A DNA stretch of 64,000 nt from Lentinus brumalis (lineage: Eukaryota > Basidiomycota > Agaricomycetes > Polyporales > Polyporaceae), in contig MARA01000018.1 in assembly GCA_001792895.1 (NCBI GenBank), positions 620,001 through 684,000 on the forward strand, read 5' to 3'. The notes below the pieces were generated by a model that had not been told where the DNA came from, ran no database searches, and was given only the letters and a program-made list of their open reading frames with translations. This document shows positions 1 through 10,083 of the stretch, piece by piece. Position numbers and translations under genes: made by a program. Every line of letters begins with the position of its first letter. The stretch's first letter is position 1.

Positions 1-13
1 CCGGGAAACTCAC

Positions 14-173
14 TTGTGACGATCCCTCGTCCATTTTTACGCTCATCGTCCTCTAAAGCCTTCACCAGGTTGTCCAGTCCCTTCACCGTCACTGAGGAGC
101 AGAAGCCGACGTTCAAGAGTGCCTTGCTGAAGAGTCCGACAGCGCTCACGGTCACCTGGGATAGTAAGCTCAT
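14..173 (-). CDS. TAZ1: Tafazzin-like phospholipid acyltransferase, first exon only
   Basis: Read on the minus strand, an ATG at 173-171 opens 53 codons beginning MSLLSQVTVSAVGLF and ending NGRGIVT, followed at once by a GTGAGT donor (13-8) that runs off the left edge. The stretch with 'SKALLNVGFCSSVTVKGL', then LVKALEDDER and GRGIVT, is the N-terminal signature of tafazzin, just before the family's NHxxxxD acyltransferase motif, which would lie in the next, unseen exon. Tafazzin remodels cardiolipin acyl chains on mitochondrial membranes (family knowledge). An in-frame stop lies upstream of the ATG, which supports this start. Everything downstream of residue 53 is outside the window. The gene is divergent from the methyltransferase at 599. 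The call rests on pattern recognition of one exon. Confidence 0.72.
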
Positions 174-598
174 GCGGGCAGCGAGAGAACAGTGGCTTCA
201 AGCGCTGTCAACAGTGTTCACGAAGCTTGGGCATAAACAAGAGGGAGAGGCGACCTGAGACTTGAAAAGCTTGGGACTGACAGTGAAGAGGACGGAGGCA
301 GCTCGGGCCGCGCCGAGCTGCGACGTATTTCTAGACGCCCAATGCACCTCAGCGCTCCGCTGCCTTCCGCTGCCTTTCAGCCAACCTCCATCTCCTTCAT
401 TCGGAGGACTAGCCCATCCTTGTCAACCTCCGATATGATATGCAGCCCGTGTAGAGCCTGCTCGGGTTCTGCGAGTGGTCGAAATACAGGAGGACTTATA
501 ACCACTTCTGCCATGTCACAAATTGCACCGCGGCGTGACCATTTGGAATACATTCGCTCTGACGCGGGACACCCTTGTTCCCATCCCACCACAACGTC
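174..598. other. Shared divergent intergenic region
   Basis: This stretch separates the heads of the tafazzin-like gene (-) and the methyltransferase (+) and must hold both promoters. No clear TATA box or repeat is seen. The overlapping short ORFs on both strands here resemble no family. Confidence 0.5.
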
Positions 599-1447
599 AT
601 GAAGATATCTGCAGCCCTAGCTATCCTTCAGGATTTGAGGTTTGCTATTCAGGCGGCCTTCGTGCCGACAGTCGTTGCAGTCTTGAAGTCTCCTCTCCTC
701 ATCATACATCCCCATGAGATCTCGAGGATCTTCATGTCCCATGTCTGGAAATTATTCGGGAACGGCGTGGACGAGAACGGTCGCCCGGTAAAGGAACAAC
801 TCATCAGGGCGAACTCGCGCGGCGTCGTACTTGATATCGGGGCCGGTACGTTTCACTTGCGTCATGGTCCTATGCGGAGTCCTGGTACTGATCAGTCCTG
901 GCCCCCATCTCCAGGACATGGGCATACTGTGCTATACTTGGATCCCATAGCCGTTACGAAATACGTCGCGCTCGAGCCGAACGCGCTCATGCACTCCGAG
1001 ATCCGCACTCTCGCCGCTACAAAGGGATTCACGGAGCAGGCCGGGAATCTCGCCATACTGCCCTATGGCGCGGAGCAGGTCTCGCTGATCGTCTCCGCCT
1101 TGGGCGGCCCCAACACCGTCGATACCATAATCTCTATCCTCACTCTGTGCTCGATCCCCGACCCCGAGCGCACTCTCGACGCACTTGTGCGGAACGTCCT
1201 CAAGCCCGGAGGGATCTTCGTGTTCTACGAGCATGTCTTGAGCCACAGGGACGATGTTGCCTGGTGGCAGCGATTCTGGACACCCATATGGAAGCGCGCA
1301 TTTGACGGATGCCGCCTTGACCGTCCGACGCATGTTTGGGTGGCAAAGATGGATGCGTGGAAGGAGGCTAATGTTTGGGGCAAGGACGGTGAAGAGGAGG
1401 AGAATATCTTCTGGCACAGGGTTGGGCGATTTGTCAAGAAGGGGTAG
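599..1447 (+). CDS. SAM-dependent methyltransferase (METTL7/Methyltransf_11-like)
   Basis: Two exons, 599-845 and 915-1447, join across a 69-nt GTACGT...CAG intron to give 259 residues. The splice restores methyltransferase motif I as VLDIGAGHGHTVLYLD. Motif II/post-I VALEPN, motif VDTIISILTLCSIPDP and the motif III-like LKPGGIFVFYEHVLSH follow in the normal order of class I (Rossmann) SAM methyltransferases. 'FYEHV' followed by a tryptophan-rich stretch (WWQRFWTPIWKRAFDGC) is typical of the METTL7-like group. A hydrophobic N-terminus (about residues 3-45) could anchor it to a membrane, as in METTL7 proteins. Because the intron is a multiple of three, the ORF also reads through it. An alternative ATG lies at 575 in the same frame. 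Substrate unknown. Confidence 0.85.
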   Translation: MKISAALAILQDLRFAIQAAFVPTVVAVLKSPLLIIHPHEISRIFMSHVWKLFGNGVDENGRPVKEQLIRANSRGVVLDIGAGTFHLRHGPMRSPGTDQSWPPSPGHGHTVLYLDPIAVTKYVALEPNALMHSEIRTLAATKGFTEQAGNLAILPYGAEQVSLIVSALGGPNTVDTIISILTLCSIPDPERTLDALVRNVLKPGGIFVFYEHVLSHRDDVAWWQRFWTPIWKRAFDGCRLDRPTHVWVAKMDAWKEANVWGKDGEEEENIFWHRVGRFVKKG

Positions 1448-2167
1448 CATCTTCAACTGTGGGTCCATCTCCGCATAAACATGCAGCAGCACAGCACTGA
1501 TGTTCTCCGTACTTTGGCCGTAGCTCTTGTACTTCAATGTGACGAATTCGCTAAATTGTGAATCACATAGCCGTGCGTCCCCGTTCGGGAGGTAGCGCTC
1601 GGCGCTGATGTGCGTGGTACATACCCGTCCTGTGCATAGTGTACGTCTCTTGACCGGTTCTTGACCGGCTGCTGACGGCTATCCCAGGTTCTGATGTTGA
1701 CAGAACCGAAGTCCACGGGGCTGCGAGTACTAAGCCCGGAAGTATCAGTTGAGGACCGGACCTCGCGGAGACCCCTCGGTCCGAGTAGGCAACGTCGGGA
1801 AAGTGCACCAGCATGTCTGACAGTAAGGCAATGTTGGTTGCAATTGCCCGGCGACACTCGGTGGTCCCAGGCGGAAGTCATACCGATGGAGTCGGCCCAA
1901 GGTCTCGCTCCGAGTCCGCAGAGATGCATGCCCGGTGAGGGGTGCAGATGAGCGTCGGGGTTGAGGCGCGTCTAGTTCGATCATCTCGAGCGATCCTGTC
2001 TTCACCTGCGTCAAAGGCTGGACAGCTGTGCGAGGTGAGTGGACTAGCAAGCTTTGGCGCGAACACCGCGGGGCAACACACCGAGCCGCAGTACCATCCC
2101 AGCATCCAATTAATAATAACTGTCGCCCACTATATCGCCAACTTACCCCTACTCCCCACCCTCTATC
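1448..2167. other. Intergenic, no gene recognised
   Basis: About 0.7 kb between the methyltransferase stop and the first CAX gene. Short ORFs overlap on both strands and show no family motifs. The promoter of the CAX gene must be at the right end (C/T-rich, with TATATCGCC about 35 nt before the ATG). Confidence 0.5.
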
Positions 2168-4358
2168 ATGTCTCAGCCATATCTGCTGTCCACCGACAGT
2201 ACTGACAATCTCTTGGGAGATGAAGAACGAAGACAACGTCACCGTCCTACAATCCAATTGGAAGCGCAATCAACACCAAGTGGCGGCCGTGGCTCGTCTT
2301 CAGGCAGGTTTCAGCGCTCCCGTAGCGTCAGATATGTTGCTGCGCAGTACGAGCACGGGACGGACAAAGCGCGTCAGTTTTGGGGCAGGCTGTCAGGTAA
2401 AGGGAGACGAAGGATAGGATGGGGGGAGAGCTTCCAGAGTATTGCGGTGTCGTCTTGTGAGTACTTCTCTCAGTTCAGCTCTTTCTCGCTGACGACGTGC
2501 GTGACGTACGGAACAGGGTTGAATGTCCTCTTCGTCATCATACCCATCGCCTGGGCCTCATATTGGGCGGATTGGGGTCAGACGTTGACCTTCGCCTGTG
2601 AGTGTGTTAACGTTGCGTTACCCGAGTCTTTGCTGATCCCGGGCTCAGTATGCCTGATCGCTATTGTTCCTCTAGAGCGCATGCTTGAATGGGGAGGCGA
2701 ACAGATGTCGCTATATCTCGGGAGAGATTTTGGAGATCTGCTCATTGTCACTCTGAACAAGTGAGTCGGACTGACATCTCGTCCTTGTGCGCTGATCAAG
2801 CCCGGGTTGCAGTACGGTAGTAGCGTCGCTCGCTATAGTTCTGTTGATGAAATGCGAGTGAGTGCCACGGCTACTTCCCTGCATTAGCTGCGCCTGACAG
2901 AGGTTCACTGCAGCCTGCGACTGCTTCAATCGACTGTCATTGGTGCGCACATCGTAGACCAGGTTGTAAGACGACACTCATGCGAGAGCGAGTAGGGACC
3001 ATCGTCCTCCACCTTCTGCTCGTACCCGGCACCGCCTTCCTCATAGGAGGCTCCGACATCCGTCACCAGACATTGCGTCCTCACCATGCCAATCTCAACC
3101 ATTCCTTACTACTCGTCGGGTATGTACCTTCTCCTCCGAAATCAAACCTGTGCCCTCTGATGCGTCTCAGTGTGCTGGCAATCATGCTCCCGACTGCCTT
3201 GTTCTCGACACTTGACCAGGGTGCAGACAAGCTCGCGGAGGATAGTGCCACAGCTGCCTCCGAACTAGTCAGCGACGCGACTGCAGGGATCCTCCACATA
3301 AGTCGGGGAATCGCCGTCATCTTGCTGGTGGTGTGAGTTCCTGCAGTTTTGACCCGTCCCGGGCTCGCAGTTGCTGATGTGCACTCTCCACTGCCGTAGC
3401 TATGTAGCCTCTCGGTTCTATCTGCACAACCCTCCACCCCATCATGCCACCGCCACCACACCGCAAGACGAACACCCCGCGATCAAGCACGAGGAGGCCC
3501 GGTTATTGGCGGAAGAGCCGAAGACTAACCCGTGGGCATGTATGTTGGTGCTCCTCGTTACAGTGGCGATGATGGCAGTAACGGCCGACTTTGTGAGTGC
3601 CAGTGTCCCCGTCAGACTGTGATATCTCGCTCACGCTTAACAGTTAGTCGAGAGCATTGAGCAAATCCACAAAGAGGGTGGGAGATCAGAGGAGTGAGGA
3701 GACCACTCGTTCGCTGCTTTGCACTTCGCTAACAAATAGACCGTCATGCAGGTGGTTTGGGCTAGTCGTCTTGCCGAATTTGTTGAAGTTCTCTGCGGAC
3801 GGAGTGGTTATCACCCTGTTCCTCCTGAAATCAGCCTACGGTTCAATCATGGGCAAGAAGACGCAGACACCATCGATGCTGGCGCGCGGCCGTGCCATCG
3901 ACCTCAGCATCCAATTCATCTTGTGGTGGATGCCGTTCCTCGTACTCCTCGGCTGGTGGACCACCAAGCCCATGCACCTTCTGTTCGGTGCGTCACTCTT
4001 AGAGCACCGCGTAGCTTCCCGACCGCTGATCAAATTGTTTGCTCAGACTACTTCGAGGTTGCGCTGCTGCACGGAACATGCCTCCTGGTGAACTACATCA
4101 CCGCGGACGCTCGGACAAACTGGGTCGAAGGTCTTATTATGATCGCCTTTTATGTGATGATCGTAAGTGTCCCTACAAACGGTTGATGTATGGTGGTTTC
4201 TGACATGTCTGCAGGCCGTGACAGCGTGGTTTTACCCCGGAGAGTCAGAGGAGCACTTCAAGTTAACGCTCCAATGCCCGGGCTCGGTCACGGACGCCGT
4301 TGCCCGCGGCGGGGAGACGGGCGCAGAGCTACTACGTCGCGCCATGCGCGCATTATGA
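2168..4358 (+). CDS. CAX-type cation/proton exchanger paralogue A, motif-degenerate
   Basis: Twelve exons (2168-2456, 2517-2597, 2649-2760, 2813-2857, 2914-2942, 2996-3119, 3171-3332, 3400-3592, 3644-3693, 3752-3987, 4047-4162, 4215-4358) close in phase to 526 residues. After a polar N-terminus of about 95 residues come hydrophobic segments with hallmarks of vacuolar Ca2+/H+ exchangers: WLNVLFVIIPIAWASYW, GEQMSLYLGRDFGDLLIVTL, then LRLLQSTVIG and HLLLVPGTAFLIGG, and in the second half MPFLVLLGWW and LLVNYITADARTNWVEGL. An acidic, variable loop lies between the halves. The ion-binding motifs are altered. The c1 'GNAVE' site reads NNTVV, so the glutamate is lost. The c2 'GNAAEH' site reads KFSADG. 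Transport of Ca2+ is therefore uncertain. It is a tandem paralogue of the gene at 5731 and shares nearly all intron positions with it. Confidence 0.9.
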
Positions 4359-5730
4359 TCGTTGTCTACTTTGTTTCGCCGACTGCCACTCTTTCACATA
4401 CCTATGCAGCTGTAATCCTAATGAACGTCCAGCGGATAGCTACCTGATAGTTCTATCGCAATGAGCTGCATGCGGATCCTCGCTCAGCTTTTCCCAATTG
4501 GTAACATGGCCCCCCTGAGCTGAACGTTCGCCACTTTTCTCTCGACTGTACCCTCACCATTCGCGGTCTCATAGCTGCATAGCCGCGTCAGAGAAAGATG
4601 ACCACTGCACCGAGCCTTGGATCACCCCATGCCCAGTGCGCACTGGGTGAGTGCGATGATCTTTCCCCGGACGGACGAATGATTGGGGCTAGGACAATAG
4701 ACGGTCCGCGTGAGCCCGTACGTCGACTGCAGCGTCGGAGTTGCTCTGACAGTGACTGGGCCGAAAGGTGAGTTATTGCATGCCAGCTCGCGAAGACCTG
4801 ACCATGACGATGATATCACTGTGCGGGTTGTAGGTTCAGCTGTCGCTGCAACCTGGGTCAGTAGCCGGGATCTGCGGCGCTGCGACGTTGGGCGACATCG
4901 CATACTTACTGCTGCTTCTTGGAATTGGAAGCTGCAAGAACGCTAGATCCCGATGTCGGTTTTGTGCAAGAGGGACCGGACTGTCGCGGCCGCGAGTCGA
5001 CACGCTCAAGACGGTTGGATCCCCCGACAAGCTATGCATCCTGCTGGCAGTGGCATCCCATCGACGCTATGTTTCAGTCTACTTATGTAGCCTGAATACG
5101 CCGATCTGGAGTCGTCCATCATATTCATGGCTGGCGTGTTGTCGCAAGCGACAAGTCGTGCCAGTGATTGTATGAGTGAGTCCTGCAAATCCCGCTCAGT
5201 TATGTAGCAATTCTGACTCGGGAACCACGAACAGATCTCTTTGAACTTCATGCATCCTTCAGAGTCCAGACTCAGAGCCATGGGAGATGGTCAACTGCGG
5301 AGCGGAGCGCTCTCGGGTTGCGAGGTCTTGGCATTTTCCCGCTGTGGCGCAGTGATCCTGTGCAACACCTCGAGGCTCGACGCGATTGCTCCCTTTCTAC
5401 TTGCCAGTGGCAGCCTGCCGCGCTTGTCTATTACTCGTAAGATGGATGAATCGCATGTGCGGAACGCCGCGGCGAACGGCCTTGACGGCGGGTACAAAAG
5501 CAACCTCTTGAATCCTCGGTCCGAACACGCACTGCAAAACGCTGTCAGAGTGCTGTCCAGTATCCTCACCAGGTTGTCTCCGTCTTGGCACAACCGTGCA
5601 TCGTGGCGGCGCCGTATCCACGACCAAGGCGCGTGCAGATAGATCTCTAATTCACCCATCCCCACGCTTCCTTGTGAGTACTCCGTCATTCTCCTTCCTG
5701 CCCCACGTCATCTCTCGTCCTCGTTCCACC
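4359..5730. other. Intergenic between the two CAX genes, no gene recognised
   Basis: About 1.4 kb. The longest ORFs (5241-5642 plus, 5291-5689 minus) are antisense to each other and look random. I saw no remnant of a third exchanger copy. The promoter of the second copy must lie in the last few hundred bases. Confidence 0.5.
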
Positions 5731-7927
5731 ATGTCCTCCCCGGAGTTGACAGAAAAGGCTCACAACTCCTCGAGCAGAGTCATGACTGACGAGGAACGCG
5801 GGTATGCCTACCTCGGGGACAGTCTCGAGATGCAACGCTTACGCTCAAGCCATAGCTCCGAACTTCCGCACGCTAATGGGGGAGAACATTCAGTACCAGC
5901 TACGCATGCAAGTTATACCCATCAGGCCTACGGGTACGCGACGGACAGGGCGCAGCTGTTCTGGGCACGGCTACGAGGGGAAGGACGGAAACCCGTGACA
6001 TGGACGACGAGCATCCGGAATATCGTATTCTCTTCCTGTGAGTGACCACGCTTTCTGCGCTGCTTGACGCAGTTCTGTGAGACTCTTTGGCTAGGGCTCA
6101 ATATCCTGTTCATCATCATTCCGTTCGCGTGGGTTTCGCATTGGCACAAGGCATGGGGCAGTGTGGCGACTTTCATCCGTGAGTGTGCATTTCTCTTTCC
6201 GTGGAGTACACCCGACGACGTGCACCCCGCCAGTTTGTTTCTTGGCTATCATCCCTCTCGAGGGCATGTTTGACTGGGGAGGAGAGCAGATGTTACTGTA
6301 CCTCGGGAAGGACCTCGGAGATCTATTGGTGGTCACGCTAAACAAGTATGTCCAATCCCTCCCTCGTGAGACGTCAGCGTGCTCAGCTTTGTTGCGTAGT
6401 GCCGTGGAAGCGGTCCTCGCTATCATACTCTTGATCAAGTGCGAGTAAGTACTACGGAAACACTCGGCTGCGACGTGAAGCCCTGACCGTCGTCCTAGCC
6501 TCCGGTTACTCCAAGCAACTGTGGTTGGCGTCGTGATTCTCCACTTGCTACTGATTCCCGGGACTGCGTTCCTGGTTGGTGGCAGTCAAGTGAGCCACCA
6601 GACCTTGCATCCACATCACACCGACATGAATCATTCACTGCTCATGATTGGGTATGTTTCCGTCTCAGTCCTCGTCGCAGCGCACGTCACTGACAGTGCT
6701 CAGTGTGCTCGCCACACTACTGCCCACCGCCTTTTTCGCTGCGCTCGATCGAGGCGCCGCTGCGACCGGTACAGTCGCTGAAGCAGGAGCAGAGGTTGTG
6801 TCCACCCTCGTCAATGATCATACGCGGTCACAGATTCTCAGGATCAGTCGCGGGATTGCCATTATCCTGCTCGTGATGTGAGCCCTTCCATCACTCCCAA
6901 ACCAACCTCAGCCGTGGACGTTAACTTTCACTAGTTATGTTGCCTCCCGCATCTATTTGCACAATCCCCCTGGTGACAACAACGCACTCACGGTTCCGCA
7001 CGATGCTCCTGCTGCACTCAAGCACCAGGAGGAGGAACTTGCCGAGGAGGACCCACTCACCAACCCGTGGGCTTGCATGATCATGTTGGTCATAACGGTG
7101 ACTATCATGGCTGTCACTGCTGAAATGGTGAGTACAGATTGCCATCAACAGGTCCCTGCAGTTGCTGACAGAGATTCTCCAGCTGGTCGAGAGTATCGAG
7201 AGCGTCCGGGAGGCTGGCGGAATCACAGAGGAGTAGGTACCCTTCCTCGGCATACAAAAGTGAGGTTTCGCTGACATGACGTACGAAACTTCAGGTGGTT
7301 CGGCTTGATCCTCCTCCCGTTTGTCTCCTTCTCTGCAGATGGAGCAGTGGCAGTCGTGTTCTTCCTCGAGTCCGTTTACGACCAGATTACGGGCAAGAAG
7401 ATTCAGACGCCCTCGATGCTTGCGCGCGGTCGTGCGATCGACCTCAGTATCCAGTTCACCTTGTGGTGGATGCCCTTCCTCGTGCTTCTAGGCTGGTGGA
7501 TCAGCAAACCTATGCATCTGCTCTTCGGTGCGTGTTTCGTTTGCTTCTCACTTTGCTCGGCTCCAGAACCACGCTCACCGGTCGTGGCGTATACAGACTT
7601 CTTCGAGGTGGCACTGCTCCTAGGGTCATGCTTCCTGGTGAACTACATCACGGCGGACGCGAAGACGAACTGGGTGGAGGGTCTGATTATGATCGCGTTC
7701 TATATTATGATTGTGAGTATTCCGTATCGTCTGGACTGCATTCGCTGAGTGCACCCTAGGCTGTCACGGCATGGTTCTATCCTGGCCAACCGGAAATTGA
7801 GTTCATGCTCGAGTGCGGTGGTACAGTCGCAGAAGCCGTCGCCGGCGGCGGCGCTGAGGGTGCTGCAGAGGGCGCTGCCGAAGGCGCCCATGAACTCTTC
7901 CGTGCCATCGCTGCCCGTGCTTTCTGA
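5731..7927 (+). CDS. CAX-type cation/proton exchanger paralogue B
   Basis: Eleven exons (5731-6037, 6095-6178, 6234-6345, 6400-6444, 6499-6651, 6704-6877, 6935-7127, 7183-7232, 7295-7527, 7597-7712, 7760-7927) give 544 residues. Order and spacing of segments match the copy at 2168: WLNILFIIIPFAWVSHW, GEQMLLYLGKDLGDLLVVTL, HLLLIPGTAFLVGG, MPFLVLLGWW, LLVNY-type ITADAKTNWVEGL, WFYPG near the C-terminus. Here c1 keeps N-A-V-E (NNAVEA), while c2 is SFSADG in place of GNAAEH, with Asp where Glu is expected. One intron present in copy A (after VIG, 2943-2995) is absent here. The C-terminal tail has an imperfect GAAEGA repeat. Likely an endomembrane exchanger; ion not known. I start at ATG 5731 (MSSPELTEKAHN) because the upstream in-frame extension looks non-coding. 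Confidence 0.9.
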
Positions 7928-8283
7928 ACAACGAACACTCGCGCGTGGTTATCATTGAATCTGAGTACTTGCATGCCATCTAGTTGGACTAAAGATGTCA
8001 CGGATGGACCTCTACTATACTTGTATATGCTCTGTTGTATGCTGCTATCGCCCTTACCGCATAATCCGTCTACATACGTCGCTGCCACACAACCCTTCTG
8101 GTATTCTTGCATACTTACATAGAATCGCATCTTCCATCATCTCCATATATTTGCCAAGTGTACATACATCACATTCCCGCGTTGACCACAATACCATACT
8201 TCCCTTCCTCCTCCAGCACATATCCACACCAATAACTACATCCATAATCATACATGAGATACGTTAACTCTCCGTTGGCTTAC
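7928..8283. other. Convergent intergenic region
   Basis: AT-richer 3' flank shared by the second CAX gene (+) and the dioxygenase (-). It holds T-rich and TATA-like tracts suitable for polyadenylation on both strands. No gene seen. Confidence 0.5.
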
Positions 8284-9325
8284 TTACAAGTTCGCGAGCG
8301 AATATCCAACATCCCCATGGACGCTCTCCTGCAGTTTGACGATCCGTTCAAGCATTCTCTTCCCGCGCTCGTCAAGCGTGTCGCGAAAGTGGTCCTCCTT
8401 CATCCACTTGAGCCCATGCTGGAGGATGTTGCGCGCACGGCTGGGCCCGCCACGGACTTCGCCCATGCATGCGTGCAGCGTGATGCGCTCTTCGCGGTTG
8501 TCGTATGTCGCGCAGTGGAGGATGTTGTTGTTGTAGAAGACGGTCTCCCCAGGCTGAAGTGTGACCTGAACCGCCCCGGGCATGTCCATAGGGTCCTTGG
8601 GCGGATCGAGCGTGCAGGACTGGGCACGCTGCTCCGGCGTACGCGGGAATTTGTGCGAGCCGGGGACGACGTAGAGGCAGGAGTCTTTGCGAAGGGCGCT
8701 GTGGTGTCGTCTAGCTTCGGTTGCAAGATTGTCGGAGCAAACACTTACGTGTTCCACTGCACCTGGGATTTGGCACAGCGTGAGCTGCACATCGACTAGC
8801 AAGGCAGGAGGAAGGACTCACACCATGGTGCCACAGGCCGAGCGCCTCCAGTTCCTCATCCTCGCTCGCGGTTTCTCGGACATCGTCGCGATGCCATCGC
8901 AGTGCGAAGGAGTGTGCGCTGGGGTTGATGAGGAGGTTGAACAGCTCTGAACAAGATAGGGTCAGGTTTTGATGCCTGGAACGACAGAAGTCAGTGCACT
9001 CACCCATCTGCAATTGCTCCTCCTCGCATCCCAAGAGCTCCTTCACAACGTCGACGAGCGCGTCGGACGTATACCATCGCGCAAAGGCAGACTCGCCAAG
9101 GTCGGGATGCATGAGATGCTGCACGCCCCAGGAGTCCGGATCGTCGTCGCCATAGGGCGGAAACTGTCGTCCAACCGTGCGCCGGAGTGTCCACTCTCCT
9201 GCGCGTGTCTTGGCGATTGTGCGGGCGCAAGCCGGCTCGAGCTCGGCGAGATGTTCCTCTGTAACGAGGTTTGGAACGACAACGTATCCCTGTTGTTCGT
9301 ACAGTTGCCTGCGAGAGGGCAACAT
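8284..9325 (-). CDS. Phytanoyl-CoA dioxygenase (PhyH)-family enzyme
   Basis: Four minus-strand exons (9325-9004, 8946-8822, 8762-8749, 8698-8284) close to 291 residues. The 14-nt third exon is needed to give the family string HHGVQWNTALRKDSCLYVV. Fe(II)/2-oxoglutarate oxygenase landmarks are visible: the HxD pair in LRWHRDDVRE, PGSHKFPRT, a later LQPGETVFYNNNILHCA, and ITLHACMG. The distal His and a downstream Arg complete the expected metal and 2-oxoglutarate sites. The N-terminus LYEQQGYVVVPNLV is the standard PhyH start. The stop TAA sits inside a GTAAGTAAG string that could also act as a donor, so a short extra 3' exon is possible; paralogues I know of end near this GDVGYSLAN motif. Substrate unknown. 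Confidence 0.88.
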
Positions 9326-10083
9326 GGTGGTATGCGATAAGGAAGCAGTCTCGAGACCGCTGGCCAGCTGACCACGTCCGCCACCTTGTAGATCATATCC
9401 GGAACGGCAGGAGCACCTCACTCAGCTAGGGAGCTTATCGCGTAGCGGTGCCGTAAGACCTCTTGAGACCTTTTGTCTACCACAATACGCAGTATAAGGA
9501 TGAGAGGATCCAGCTCGAGTTGACTTGTACAGCGTCGAGGGAACCTGAGAAGGCAGCCATTTCGAGGAGCGCGCCGTCTGACCGCCTAGAACAACACGAG
9601 CAAGAGACCACGAAGTAGCTGAAGGAAGTCGCGGACCGAATGTGATTGGAATGGGATCTGGGACATCGACGACTGCAACCAAGCGCGAGGACGGCGCGCG
9701 CTCTGCTCGCTGTCCAGGCGCCTCCTCAGCAAGCACTTGCACTCCTACCACCACCTGCGGTTTCCGCCGTTTCTGAGGCATGCGTCGTCAGCTGGTGAGT
9801 TCAGTATTTTGACTCTGCGCGGAGGTTGCAAGGATGCTGGCAGGTCGACTTGTGGTGGTCGAATCGTCGCAGCAGGGTGGTGTTTGAGGTGGGAGGCACG
9901 GTGGTACGGAGGTCATTCGTGAGCAAGGAGGTTCGCCAGACATTCCCCAAGCACTGGCCGTGGTACAAGTGCCGGACATCGCGTGTCCGCCTCCGGTTTT
10001 TGGTTTCAGAGAGGACTCAGATGGTCCCCTGCGGTGGCGACCACCCTGCTGGACGCCATCCGGGTACATCCACTGCTTCCACC
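9326..10083. other. Divergent intergenic region, no gene recognised
   Basis: Lies between the heads of the dioxygenase (-) and the dsRBD-like protein gene (+). A 119-codon minus ORF (9422-9781) shows no family signal. An upstream exon of the plus-strand gene cannot be excluded, because its frame stays open back to about 9826. Confidence 0.45.

Noticed and set aside
8711..8748. 38-nt intron ending at CTAG in the dioxygenase gene
   Set aside because: The 50-nt version ending at CACAG (8699-8748) restores the conserved NTALRKDSCLYVV text; the shorter one adds extra residues.
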